A model generated the notes under the pieces. That model was not told where the DNA came from. It made no database searches and saw only the letters and a list, made by a program, of their open reading frames with translations. The position numbers and the translations under genes were made by a program. This document shows positions 7,162 to 19,600 of a stretch of 20,460 nt of DNA, in pieces. Origin of the DNA: a virus; the IMG/VR virus record IMGVR_UViG_3300047560_000403, positions 1-20,460 of that record. One strand, given 5' to 3'. Positions within the stretch are counted from its first letter, which is position 1. The number at the start of each line of letters is the position of its first letter.

Positions 7162-10100
7162 ATGAGTGTAACCACAAGACAAAACAGATTATTAGTATCT
7201 GAAGACTGGAAGAAGATATACCAAAGTTTCCGCAACGCAGACTTTCAAAGCTACGACTTTGAAAACTTGCGTCGCACAATGATTGATTACATCCGTACAA
7301 ATTATCCCGAAGATTACAACGATTATATTGAGTCTAGCGAATACCTTGCCCTAATTGATTTGATAGCTTTCTTGGGCCAAAGCATAGCTTTCCGCGTTGA
7401 CTTAAATGCCCGTGATAACTTCCTAGAATTAGCAGATCGCCGTGAAAGCGTATTACGTCTAGCACGTATGCTTTCATACAACGCCAAGCGTACAGTTAGT
7501 GCCAGCGGCTTACTAAAGTTTACAACAGTTAGCACATCAGAAAACGTCATTGACAGTAATGGCCGTAATTTAGCAGGACAAACAATCAACTGGAATGACC
7601 CAGCTAATGCTAACTGGTATGACCAGTTTATCAAAGTGTTAAATGCCGCCATGGCAAAAACACAACAGTTTGGTAACCCTGTAGACAAAGCAGACATCTA
7701 CGGCATTCCAACAGAACAATACAGATTTAAAAATACGACTGCTGGTGTTCCTGTATTTGCGTTTAGTAAAACAGTAGCAGGACGTCCAATGGATTTTGAA
7801 GTTGTTAGTACATCATTCACTGGCCAAACATACATTTACGAAGAAACACCTAAAGTAGGAAATACAATTTCTTACATTTATAGAGATGATGGCCGCGGAG
7901 CAAGCTCTGCAGGATCTGGCTTCTTCATGCGTTTTGTTCAAGGTTCATTACAATCTGGTTCATTTACAATTACACAACCAGGTAGCAACGAGTCTATTGA
8001 CATTGACGCCGACAACATCAATAATGATGACGTATGGTTATATAAACTTGACCAGTCAGGTAATGAAAGCGAAAAGTGGGAAGCAGTTTCTAACTTGGAA
8101 GCAAACAACATTATCTATAACAGCTTAAACAAGAACATTAGAAATATCTACAGCGTAATTACACGTACTAACGATGCAGTTAGTTTACAATTTAGTGACG
8201 GCACATTTGGTAATTTGCCGTTAGGTACATTCCGTAGTTACTATAGAATTAGTAACGGTTTAGCTTACAGCATTAATACACAAGATATTAGAAATGTAAC
8301 TATCAGTTTCCCTTACACATCTGGTGCAGGCCAAGAAGAAACATTAACAGTTACTATGGCATTGTCAAGTAGTGTTTCAAATGCCGCGGCATCTGAGTCA
8401 AGCAACAGCATCAAAGCTAATGCACCACAAACATACTATACACAAAACCGTATGATTACAGGCGAGGACTATAATATTAGTCCATTGTCTGCAAGCACAC
8501 AGATTGCTAAAATTAAAGCAATTAATAGAACAAGCAGTGGTATTAGTCGCTATTTTGATTTGTCAGATCCAACTGGCAAATACAGCTCAACAACATTGTT
8601 TGCCGATGACGGTGTCTTGTACACAGAAGAGTACGAAAGCAATTTCCGTTTTTCTTATCAAAACAAAACAGACATCGAAGGCATTATTTACAACAACGTT
8701 TTTGATATTTTAAAAGACATTAATTTAAGAAACTTCTACTATAACAAGTTTATCAGTTTCGTTACAGCCAGCTTGGATATTGTTTGGAAAGACATCACAA
8801 CTGACAGCAACAGTTCAACAGGTAACGTTTCATCTGTTGAAGGAAATGTAATTTATAAAGTAGGTTCTTATACAGCAACTGACTTAAAATATTTTAAACC
8901 AGGATGTTTGGTTAAATTTGTTGCTCCTGCAAATTACTATTTTGACGGCTTAAATGGCAACAAACTTGTTTTAGGTAATCCAACAACTGCTGGCGCAGTT
9001 ACATCTATCTGGGCAGAAGTTGTTAGTGTTGTTGATGACGGCACAGCATCAAATACTGGTGTTTTAGACACAGGTTTAGGCCCAATTACATTAAACCGTG
9101 TAGTTCCAACAAATGCAATTATTAGTCAAATTATTCCTAAGTGGAGAACTGTTATTGACACTAGTGTTATCACTACAATGATTGATTTGATTTATGCTAA
9201 CAAGCCATTTGGCCTACGCTACGATGCAATTAATCAAGTATGGACTATTGTGTTTGAATTAAACTTAGATGTACAAAGCAACTTTAGTTTAGGCAAACAA
9301 GGCGACAAAACTAACCAGAAGCAAGATGCTAGCTGGTTGTTATTGTTTACAACAGACAACGAATTTTACACAGTAACTAGCCGTGTTCAACGCTATATCT
9401 TTGAAAGTGATACTCAAGTTAGATTCTATTTTGACACATCAAACAAAATTTACGACAGTAAAGCAAATGCAGTAGTTAAAGATTCTATTAACATTTTAAG
9501 TATTAATACATTACCGCTATTAACATCTGCTTATACAACAGACAAACCATGGGACATCGTTAGCGAGTTTACTGGCTTAGATGGTTATGTAGATACTAAA
9601 AAATTAATTGTAACATTTGCAGACTCAGACGATAACGGTGTTGTTGACAATCCTGAATTGTTCTTAGACATTGTTAACCCGCCATTAGTAGGCGAAACAG
9701 ATAACAGTTTACTACAACAAAAATACAAAATTTTTGGCAAGTATGTTATTAGTCAAGGACAAGAAGATTACAAGTATGTTTCTAATGCAGACAACAAAGT
9801 GCTAATCAAGTACACTAAGAGCTCTGTTGGCAGTTTAAGCCAGTATGCAGATGGACAATATTTCTATTTTGTTGACACAGACACAGTTGTTAAGTTGAGT
9901 AAAAATACTCCTAACAATCAGTTTGTACCAACTTTAGATTATAAAGTATTCCTAGGACGAAGCGACCTTAAGTTCCAATACATTCATAATGCAGATTACG
10001 AATCACGTATTGATCCAGGCGTAAGTAACATCATTGACGTTTATATCCTAACCAAGAGTTATGATACAAAATTCAGACAATGGTTGGCTGGTGTTACATC

Positions 10101-10653
10101 AACTAAACCATTGCCTCCAAGTTCTAGCGAATTGTATGATTTAGTTGCAACTAACTTAAATCTAATTAAATCAATTAGCGATGAAATTGTATACCATCCT
10201 GTAAATTATAAGATATTATTTGGTTCATCAGCCGCACCAGATTTACAGGCAAGTTTCAAAGTTGTTAAAAATGCAAACCGTGTAGTTAGCGATAACGACA
10301 TTAAGACTCGTGTAATCACAGCAATAGAAGAATTCTTTGCTTTAGAAAACTGGGACTTTGGTGATACATTCTACTTTACAGAATTGTCTACTTACGTAGT
10401 AAATCAATTAAGTCCAGATATTTCAAGTTTTGTCATTGTGCCAAGACTAGGCGGTCTTGGATTTGGTAGTTTGTTTGAAATTAAATCAGCAAGCGACCAA
10501 CTGTTTGCCAATGCCGCAACAGTTGACGATGTTGAAATTATTTCAGGAATTACATCAACAACAATTAAATCTGTAGCAGGCACAACTACTGATACTACAG
10601 TATCATCATCACAACAAATAACAAGTTCAAACTACGGAGCAAACAATGGCTGA
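7162..10653 (+). CDS. 6: gp6-like baseplate wedge protein, enlarged (1163 residues)
   Basis: Wedge protein that forms the inner ring joining wedges around the hub. The N-terminal region (about 1-120), with FENLRRTMIDYIRTNYPEDY, LALIDLIAFLGQSIAFRVDL and RRESVLRLARMLSYNAKR, matches the gp6/baseplate-J start. Residues about 340-460 (LQFSDGTFGNLPLGTFR, then APQTYYTQNRMITGEDYNI) are the baseplate-J core. About 1030-1140 (VVSDNDIKTRVITAIEEFF, FYFTELSTYVVNQLSPDI) fits the C-terminal helical/ferredoxin-like end that dimerises gp6 in T4. T4 gp6 has 660 residues; the extra roughly 500 lie between the J core and the C-terminus and read as beta-rich segments without recognisable catalytic motifs. The start has AGGA upstream. 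The stop overlaps the next gene by 8 bases. Confidence 0.88.
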   Translation: MSVTTRQNRLLVSEDWKKIYQSFRNADFQSYDFENLRRTMIDYIRTNYPEDYNDYIESSEYLALIDLIAFLGQSIAFRVDLNARDNFLELADRRESVLRLARMLSYNAKRTVSASGLLKFTTVSTSENVIDSNGRNLAGQTINWNDPANANWYDQFIKVLNAAMAKTQQFGNPVDKADIYGIPTEQYRFKNTTAGVPVFAFSKTVAGRPMDFEVVSTSFTGQTYIYEETPKVGNTISYIYRDDGRGASSAGSGFFMRFVQGSLQSGSFTITQPGSNESIDIDADNINNDDVWLYKLDQSGNESEKWEAVSNLEANNIIYNSLNKNIRNIYSVITRTNDAVSLQFSDGTFGNLPLGTFRSYYRISNGLAYSINTQDIRNVTISFPYTSGAGQEETLTVTMALSSSVSNAAASESSNSIKANAPQTYYTQNRMITGEDYNISPLSASTQIAKIKAINRTSSGISRYFDLSDPTGKYSSTTLFADDGVLYTEEYESNFRFSYQNKTDIEGIIYNNVFDILKDINLRNFYYNKFISFVTASLDIVWKDITTDSNSSTGNVSSVEGNVIYKVGSYTATDLKYFKPGCLVKFVAPANYYFDGLNGNKLVLGNPTTAGAVTSIWAEVVSVVDDGTASNTGVLDTGLGPITLNRVVPTNAIISQIIPKWRTVIDTSVITTMIDLIYANKPFGLRYDAINQVWTIVFELNLDVQSNFSLGKQGDKTNQKQDASWLLLFTTDNEFYTVTSRVQRYIFESDTQVRFYFDTSNKIYDSKANAVVKDSINILSINTLPLLTSAYTTDKPWDIVSEFTGLDGYVDTKKLIVTFADSDDNGVVDNPELFLDIVNPPLVGETDNSLLQQKYKIFGKYVISQGQEDYKYVSNADNKVLIKYTKSSVGSLSQYADGQYFYFVDTDTVVKLSKNTPNNQFVPTLDYKVFLGRSDLKFQYIHNADYESRIDPGVSNIIDVYILTKSYDTKFRQWLAGVTSTKPLPPSSSELYDLVATNLNLIKSISDEIVYHPVNYKILFGSSAAPDLQASFKVVKNANRVVSDNDIKTRVITAIEEFFALENWDFGDTFYFTELSTYVVNQLSPDISSFVIVPRLGGLGFGSLFEIKSASDQLFANAATVDDVEIISGITSTTIKSVAGTTTDTTVSSSQQITSSNYGANNG

Positions 10654-13600
10654 TAGTACCAACCCAAGTGGAAACAAATCAATTAGCGCAAACTTATTAC
10701 CAAGATATTATAGAACAGACGCTAATAAAAAGTTTTTACAAGCCACGGTTGACCAGTTAATACAACCAGGTACCGTTAAGAAAATTAACGGATACATTGG
10801 CCGCCAAAATGCAAAATCTGCAACAGGCGATGACATTTATATTACTGCTCCAACTGCTGATAGACAAAACTATCAATTAGAACCAGGTTTAGTTATTAAA
10901 GACAACTTGGGTAATAATACATTCTTTAAAGATTATCAAGACTACATTAATCAACTAGGAGTGTTTGGTGCAAATACTAAAAACCATGCTCGTTTAAACG
11001 AGCAGGAAATGTATAGCTGGGATCCACATATTAATTGGGATAAGTTTTCTAACTTTCAAAACTACTATTGGCTACCATATGGTCCTGATGTTATTAAAAT
11101 TACAGGACAAGCGCAAGGAATCGAAAGCACATATACTGTTAATATTATGCCAGAGGCAGATAATAATACCTATGTATTCTTTCCTAACACAACTGCACAA
11201 CTAGAAAACCCTACTATTAAATTATATAGAGGGCAAACTTATCGTTTTGAAATTACCAGCGTTGGTAATCCATTCAGTATTAAAACAAAAAGAACAGCAG
11301 GTAAGTTTGACAGATATTTAATACCAGGTATAACTGGCCAAGCTATTGAAGAAGGTGTAATTCAATTTACAGTTCCTTATAATTCTCCAGACATCTTATA
11401 TTATGTCAGCGAGAAAGATGCAAACTTGGGCGGCGTGTTTGAAATTTTGTCTATCGATGAAAACACAACACTAGATGTTAATGCAGAAATTATTGGTAAA
11501 AAATACTATACATTACCTGACGGTACAAAATTAAGTAACGGTATGAAGGTATCGTTTGTTGGTCAAGTATTGCCAGCAGAATACCGTACAGGGCAGTATT
11601 ATGTTGAAGGTGTTGGCGATGCAATTCAACTAATTAACGAGTCTATTTTAGAACTAGTTAGCTCATATACAGCGTCTGAATCTATTGCTTTTGACAGCAC
11701 TCCGTTTGATTCTATGCCATGGAGTGATGCTACAACATTTGCTGGCGTTAAGGATTATGTTGTTATTAACCGCGGCAGTTTTGACCACAACCCATGGTCA
11801 CGTTACAACCGTTGGTTCCACAAAGACGTCATCGAAGCCAGTGCGGCATACAACGGCAAGATTGCTAACATTGACGAAACAGCAAGAGCTACTAGAGCAA
11901 TTATTGAATTTGAACCAAACATTCGTTTGTATAATTTTGGTACAGAAGCTATCGCAGACGTTGACCTAATTGACACATATACAACAGACGTTATGTCTAA
12001 TGTTGAAGGCCAAATTGGTTACAACATTGACGGTGTTGCACTAGCACAAGGCCAACGCATCTTGTTTACTAACGATACAGATGTACGTGTTAAAAATAAA
12101 ATTTACAAAGTTGACTTTTTAATTTTAGACGGTGAACGTAGAATTCATTTAGTAGATCAAGGAGATCCTGTTGCTAATCAGGTAGCGTTAATCAAACAAG
12201 GTTTAAAAAATCAAGGTTTGATGTACTGGTACAATGGTACTAATTGGCTATCAGCACAACAAAAATTAACTGTAAACCAAGCACCTCTTTTTGATATTGT
12301 TGACGACAGTGGCTACAGCTACGGCGACAAAACAGTATACGATGGTTCAACATTTGCTGGAACACGTTTGTTTTCTTACAAAGTAGGAACAGGCACTAAC
12401 GATAGTGTTTTAGGATTCCCATTAACTTATAAGAACATTAACAACGTTGGCGATATTGTTTTTAATTTTAATATTGCTACAGACAGCTTCCAATATAAAA
12501 GTGGTTCTAACATTGTTTCAGGTAGCACAAATGTGGGATACCTTGTTAAAACATTGCCAGACAGAACAGAAGCATTTGTTAACGGCTGGCAAAAAACATT
12601 AACAAAGAATTTACAAAGTTCTGTTAGAATTTACAGAGGGACAACTAAAGTTAATAATTTCGATATTGACTTATTTGAAGATATTAATCAGTTAGATGAT
12701 TTAGTTGTTAAGGTGTACCTAAACGGCGACAGACTTTACAATAATCAGTGGAGCATAGTTAACGGCGGATACTATAAGAAACTAGTATTAAATGCAGACA
12801 TCACAGCGTCAGATATTTTAACAATTCGATGCTATGCGGCTCAGCCGATTAATGCTAACGGTTACTATGAGATTCCTTACAATTTACAAAACAATCCATT
12901 GAACAACGAGATTGGAGATTTTACATTAGGTGAAGTTTCTAACCATGTTAACTCAATGATAGGCAATTTAGAAAACTTTGACGGAATTTTTCCAGGCTCA
13001 AGCAACTTGCGTGACCTTGGAAATGTAACTCCTTATGGTACACGTTTTGTACAACACAGTGGTCCGATAAGTTTATCTTTATATCATATTACATCTGAAA
13101 ACAACAACGTTATCAGAGCATTAGAACAGTCACGTGATGACTACAACAAGTTCAAACGTAATTTTATTACTGTTGCTAAAACGTTAGGTGTGCTTGGTGA
13201 TCCTGTAAAACAAGTAAATTTAATTTTACAAGAAATTAACAAAGACAAGCCTAAAACATTCCCATATTACTTTAGTGATATGATTCCTTACAACGGAAGT
13301 ATTCGCACAGACTTAACTGTTATTGACTACAGAATTAAAACATATCCGTTGACAAATACTTTTACACTAGACACATTGTCTAGCAAAGCAGTATTGGTTT
13401 ACCTAAATGGCGAGCAATTACTTTACAAGAAAGATTATACTTTTAACAGTCAGGGATTCATCGTTGTAAGTGCAACTATTGCCAATGGCGATGCAATTAC
13501 CATTTATGAATTTGAAAATACAAACGGTTGCTTTGTTCCACAAACACCTACAAAGTTAGGCATTTGGCCAAAGTATGAACCAAAAATTTATTTAGATACA

Positions 13601-16600
13601 AGTCTTGTAACACCACGTACAATGATTCAAGGCCACGATGGCAGTCAAACACTTGCCTACGGCGACTACAGAGATGAGTTGATTCTTGAATTAGAAAAAC
13701 GTATCTATAACAATATTAAGATTGAATATGATCCTGATATTTTTGACATTCACGACATTGTACCAGCGTACAATAGAGGCAATGCCTACACATTGAAAGA
13801 GTTTAACGAAGTATTAGCTTCAAACTTTTACAAGTGGGTAAACGTTATCGACAGAGATTTTACTAAACCACTTAGCTATAATAGTAGCGATAGTTTAACT
13901 TTCAATTATAAAGATTTATCAACACCAGACGGACAATCACCGCTTCCAGGTTACTGGAAAGGTATCTATCGTTGGATGCTAGATACTGACAGACCAAACT
14001 TAACACCTTGGGAAATGTTAGGATTTAGCGAAGAACCATCATGGTGGCAAGAGCAATACGGACCAGCTCCATACACAAGAGATAACTTGATTATGTGGGA
14101 CGATTTAGCTGATGGTATTGTACGTCAGCCAGGAGTTCCACCAGTACAATTAACAAAATATGTAAGACCATATTTGAAGAATCGTATTCCTGTTGACGAA
14201 TACGGCAACGTTCAAAGTCCATTATTATCCGGATTAGCCAACGGTATTATTACAAATACTACAGCAGGTGACTTTGTATTCGGCGACGTAAGTCCTGTAG
14301 AAAGCGCATGGCGCCGTAGCAGTTACTATCCATTCAGCATGTTGTTAACATTTATGTTGCTACAACCAAGTAAGGCATTCGGTGTATTGCTTGACCGTTC
14401 ACGTATTGTTAGAAACAAAGCCGGACAATTGATTTACAAAGACACCGGCCTACGTATTAAGCCAGCAGACATTGCGTTACCGAGCATTTATTCTAGTACA
14501 ACTGATGTTAGAACAAGCGGTATTATCAACTATATTGTTGATTATATCATCAGCGATAATTTAAAATCATACAATCAATATGCGTATGATTTAACAAATA
14601 TTGAACCAAGACTAAGTCATCGTATCAGCGGATTTACCAGCAAAGAAAAATTCAAGTTATTGCTTGATAGCAAAACACCATTGACTTCTGGTAGCGTATT
14701 TGTGCCACAAGAAGACTATGAAATTGTTCTTAACAGCTCAAGCCCAATTAAGAAAATTAATTATAGTGCCGTTATTGTAACTAAGTTTACTGACGGATTT
14801 GGTATTAAAGGTTACAGCACTACACAACCGTTTTTCAAGTATTACGATTATACTAAAACAGGAATTCAAATCAACGTAGGCGGCATCAGTGAAAGTTATG
14901 TAACATGGGCTCCACGCAGTCAATACTCGGCAGGTAAAGTTGTTGCTTTTGGCAACAGATATTACAGAGCCAAGTCATTACATACGACCACAGAAGTATT
15001 CAATCCTGTTTATTATGAACTATTGCCTAAGCTACCAATCATTGGCGGCGTTGATGCATACTTGCGTCAAGGCTGGGACAGAACTACTGAGCTAACAGTT
15101 CCATATGGAACTAAATTCCGCACAGTACAAGAAGTTGTTGACTTCTTAGTCGGTTACGGCGAATATTTAAAAGACCAGGGATTTGTGTTTGACGAGTTTA
15201 ATACAACACTTGGCGCAATTACTAACTGGGAAACTAGTGCTAAAGAATTCTTATTCTGGACTACACAAAACTGGAGCGCCGGAGAAGACAAGTGGGAAGA
15301 TTGGAGAGCTAATCAACCATACAAAGCTGGCACTATTGTACGCTATAACGGCGACTACTTCCAAGCAATTAGACTTGTTGAACCTACTGATATTTTCAAC
15401 GAAGAAGATTATGCACGACTAGATGGATTAAGCTCAGTGGGTAGTGCAGTTATTAGTTTAAGCCCATCAGCAAATAAATTAACATTCTCGACACCGTTGT
15501 GTATTGTTGACGATATTCGCAATCCATTTAACGGCTACGAAATTTTTAAAGTTGACGGAACACAATTACAACCAAACTTCTTAAACAACTACAGAGAAGA
15601 CAACACAGTAAGTTACACACCAATTGATGATGGAATTTACGGTGCTACATTCTATCTTGTACAAAAAGAACAAGTTGTTATCTTAAAGAATACAACATTG
15701 TTTAATGACACTATCTATAGTCCAGAAAGTGGCTACAGACAAGAACGAATCAAAGTTGCAGGTTATGTAAGTAGCGACTGGAAGGGTGATTTTAACATTC
15801 CAGGATTTATCTTTGACCAAGCAGTTGTTCAAGAGTGGGATGCTTGGAAAGACTATGCGCTAGGCGACATTGTCAAATATAAACAGTTCTACTATAGTGC
15901 TAAAACTTTTATAGCAGGAACACAAGCATTCGATGCCAACGATTGGATTAAGTTAGATAGCAAACCAGAAGCAAAATTATTGCCTAACTGGACATATAAG
16001 GCAACACAATTTACAGACTTCTATAGCTTGGACAGCGACAACTTTGATGCTAGCCAGCAGGAAGTTGCACAGCATTTAATTGGCTATCAAAAGCGTCAAT
16101 ACCTAAGCAACATTATTCAAGATGATGTGTCTGAATTTAAGTTCTATCAAGGTATGATTGTTGAGAAAGGCACACAAAACGTATTGAACAAGTTGTTTGA
16201 TGTGCTAAGTGCTGACGGACAAGAAAGTATTAAGTTCTACGAAGAGTGGGCATTACGTGTTGGACAGTATGGAGCAAACCAAGCGTTTGAAAATATTGAA
16301 TTTGTCATCGACGAAGCAACATTAAAGAGTAATCCACAGGGCTTTGAATTAGTTAATGTAATTGAGCCAGGACTGTCAGACTTTATTACTAGACAAACAC
16401 CTAACGATGTTTATTTAAAACCTATCGGTTATAATAGTGCCCCATTCCCAACAGTTAGCACTTACACACCTTATTTGAGAACACCAGGCTATGTCAGAAG
16501 TAACGAAGTTAAATTAACTTTAAAAACTATTGACGATATCCTTACACAAGATGTATCATCTTTCTTAGATGGTGAATATGTATGGGTTGGGTTTGAAGGC

Positions 16601-19600
16601 CGTGAATGGAATGTCTACAGATATACAAATTTACAACAACAGATTAACAACATTGAATATACAGGTACAACAGTTGAGATTGAACTAACTGCCGATGTTG
16701 AAAATGTAACACCAGGTTCTGTTATTGCTATTGACCAAGCATCGAATTATACTGGATTTTACAAAGTCAAAGATGTTGTTCTTAAGAAGATTATAGCAAC
16801 TGCTACCTTTAAATCTCAACCTAAACCATTTGCAGACCAAGCAAGAGCTACGATTGCTATTCTAAATAGCCAGCGTTTTGCATCAATCGATGACTTGTCA
16901 TTAACACAAATCAATGACGGCGAATTAGCATGGACTGATGATTCCGGTGACGGCAAGTGGGCAACTTGGAAATTTACTCCAGCATTTGCACAAACAGAAT
17001 TAACAAATAGTGCGCCAGCAAACGGCCTAGCATATGGTAGACGTGTACTGTTAAGCGACAGCGGAACGATTGCTATTTCGTCTACTGGTGTTGGCGACTT
17101 AATTGTATTTGATAGAACAGGCTTGGCAGCACCTTGGCTGCAACGCCAAACAATTACAGCACCGTTCATCTCAAGAACTGAGGGCTTTGGTTACACACCA
17201 ACACCAGATGCTTACACAGGCGATGTAATTGCTATTTCTGCAGACAGTCAGTGGTTAGCATCTGGAACACCACGTGCTTCTAACGTATCTAGTAAGTTCA
17301 AAGGACAATGGAACGTTAACACATCATATGATATTGGTACTGTTGTGTTGCGTAACGGACAACCATATAAAGCAGTTGTAGCACACTTTGGCCACGATCC
17401 ATTGGTAACAGCAACAACCTATACAGATTTAGCAGGAGCAACTGTTATTGGTGCAGGCTATGGCGCAACATTTACTATTGTTTCTAACAAAGGTAACTAC
17501 ACAGCGACAATTACAAATAGCGGATCTAACTATAAAGTGGGTGACACAATTAGAATCACCGGCAATTTAGTTGGTGGCGCCGCACCTACTAACAACGTAG
17601 TGTTGACAGTAGTTTCAATCGTCAACGGCGATTTAAGTGGTCCTATTGCTAACGTTTCTGTAACAGGTAACGCTAAAGTATTCTGGAACAGCATTCCTTA
17701 TATTCCTGTAGATGCAGATGGTAGCAACAGCAATGGTTTTGAAAACCAAGGCGTAATTTCTATCTACAAGAAAGATGCTAATAACATCTTTAGTCTAGTG
17801 GCAACGATGTTAAGCCCAAATCCAACTGCTAATGAAAAGTTCGGCTCAAGTTTAGTATTTGGTGATAATGAATTATTTGTTGGTGCAGAAGGCTATAACA
17901 ACAACACTGGTATTATCTACCGTGTAAGCTATCAGTCTATAGTAATTACAGCAACTTCTTACAACCCATTAGGTAGTTCAGGAACAACTGTTGCATTGTC
18001 TAGTACTGCTGGTATTCTTCCAGGATTGTATTTAAAAGGCAACGGGTTTACAAGCAATCAATATGTTGCTACAGTTAACTCAACAAACAACACCGTTGTA
18101 ATTACAGCCGCTCCAGACACAGCACCAAACGGTATTATCAACTTTGTCGACACTAGTTGGAGATACGATGTTATCAATGCGTTGACAGAAACATTACCAA
18201 GCGATAGCGGATTTGGTAAAGTGTTAGACATGACTTCAGACAATTCTGTATTAATCGCAGCCGCACCAGGCCGTGTTACAGATGGAAAAGTATTTGTTTA
18301 CAAAGTTAATCCGTTGACTGGCGATTATGTTAAGACACAAACAATCGTAGGACAAGATGAACAATTTGGTTCAAGTTTGTCTATATCTAATGACGGCGAA
18401 TATCTTGCAATATCATCTGTATTAGCAGATGGCACTAAGTTGGATCAAGGTGCTGTATACGTTTACAAATTAGTAAACGGACAGTATGTATGCGACCCAG
18501 CTAACAACATCGGACAACTATTAACAACTAACACTCCAGAAGTAGCTGGATTCTTTGGTAGCAAAGTTCTGTTTATGAATGGCTACGAAACGTTGGTTAT
18601 TTACAGCCAAGGTGCTGATAACTATACAACAACAACGTTTAATACAAACGGTGTTACAACATTTGACAACAACTTAACTAAATTTAAGGACCGCGCAGAA
18701 GACAGTGGCCGTGTTGATGTATACGACAGATACAACACCAAGTGGGTGTTTGGTGAAAGTCTTGCCAACAGCGCAGATGGCAGTTCTGGATACAGTTCTG
18801 GATTAGCAGTTGGCGCAAATCAAATTCTAGTTGGAACTCCATACGTTGACGACCAAGGATATAGATCTGGTAAGATTTATTCATATCGTAAAACTGTTGG
18901 TACATACAGCTGGACAATTTTACACAAAGAAAACAATCGTGTTGATTTAACTAAAATTAAGAAAGCATTCTTATATAATAAAGTTACAAACAAATTAATT
19001 TCTTACTTGGATGTGATTGATTCAAATCAAGGAAAGATTCCGGGTGTAGCGGATCAAGAAATCAAATACAAAACTTTCTACGATCCTGCAACATACAGTT
19101 CTGGAAATACTACAGTTAACGTTGACGACGGCATGGCATGGACCAAGTCACAAGTTGGTGCATTATGGTGGGATTTAAGAACTGCTAAATTCTTTGACAG
19201 TCATGATGAAAGTTTAATTTATAGAAACAGCAATTGGAATTCAATATTCCCAGGTGCAAGCATTGACATTTACGAATGGGTTGAAACCAAATTAACTCCG
19301 GATCAATGGAATGCACTTGCAGATACTGAAGAAGGTATTGCTGTTGGTGTTAGCGGTACAAGTTTATACGACAATACAGTTTATTCTATTGTTCGTAAAT
19401 ATGATAACGTTAGCAAGACATTTAAGAACACATACTACTACTGGGTTAAAAATAAGAAGACAGTTCCGAACATTGTGGATAGAAAATTATCTGCACAGGA
19501 TGTTGTTGACTTAATTGAAAATCCACGCGGCTACGGATATAGATATCTAGCATTAACTGGTAACAACAGTTTTAGTCTAGTAAACGTTAAGAGTTTATTA

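Larger units (their letters stand above)
17027..18931 (+). repeat. Seven-bladed FG-GAP-type beta-propeller region (residues 2128-2762)
   Basis: Seven repeats of the plan 'FGSS-x-x-x-x-x-(D/N)G-x-x-x-x-(I/V)...(G/A)-x-(V/I)-x-(V/I)-Y'. Blade starts: about 2130 (AYGRRVLLSDSGTIAISSTG), 2192 (GDVIAISADSQWLASGTP), 2399 (FGSSLVFGDNELFVGAEG), 2523 (FGKVLDMTSDNSVLIAAAPG), 2574 (FGSSLSISNDGEYLAISS), 2637 (FGSKVLFMNGYETLVIYSQG), 2716 (YSSGLAVGANQILVGTPY). Most end in a strand such as GVISIYKK, GKVFVYKV, GAVYVYKL, GRVDVYDR or GKIYSYRK. Blades 2 and 3 carry inserts of about 140 and 75 residues. The calcium-binding DxDxDG loops of integrin-type propellers are not evident. Such propellers bind proteins or sugars. 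Confidence 0.6.

Noticed and set aside
11685-11969. Plus-strand frame of 94 codons overlapping the giant gene
   Set aside because: It is Leu/Thr-rich out-of-register reading of the giant gene with no domain pattern.
16816-17169. Minus-strand frame of 117 codons inside the giant gene
   Set aside because: It is antisense to a well-supported frame with clear domain patterns, has no promoter or ribosome site, and is the kind of shadow expected in biased codon use.
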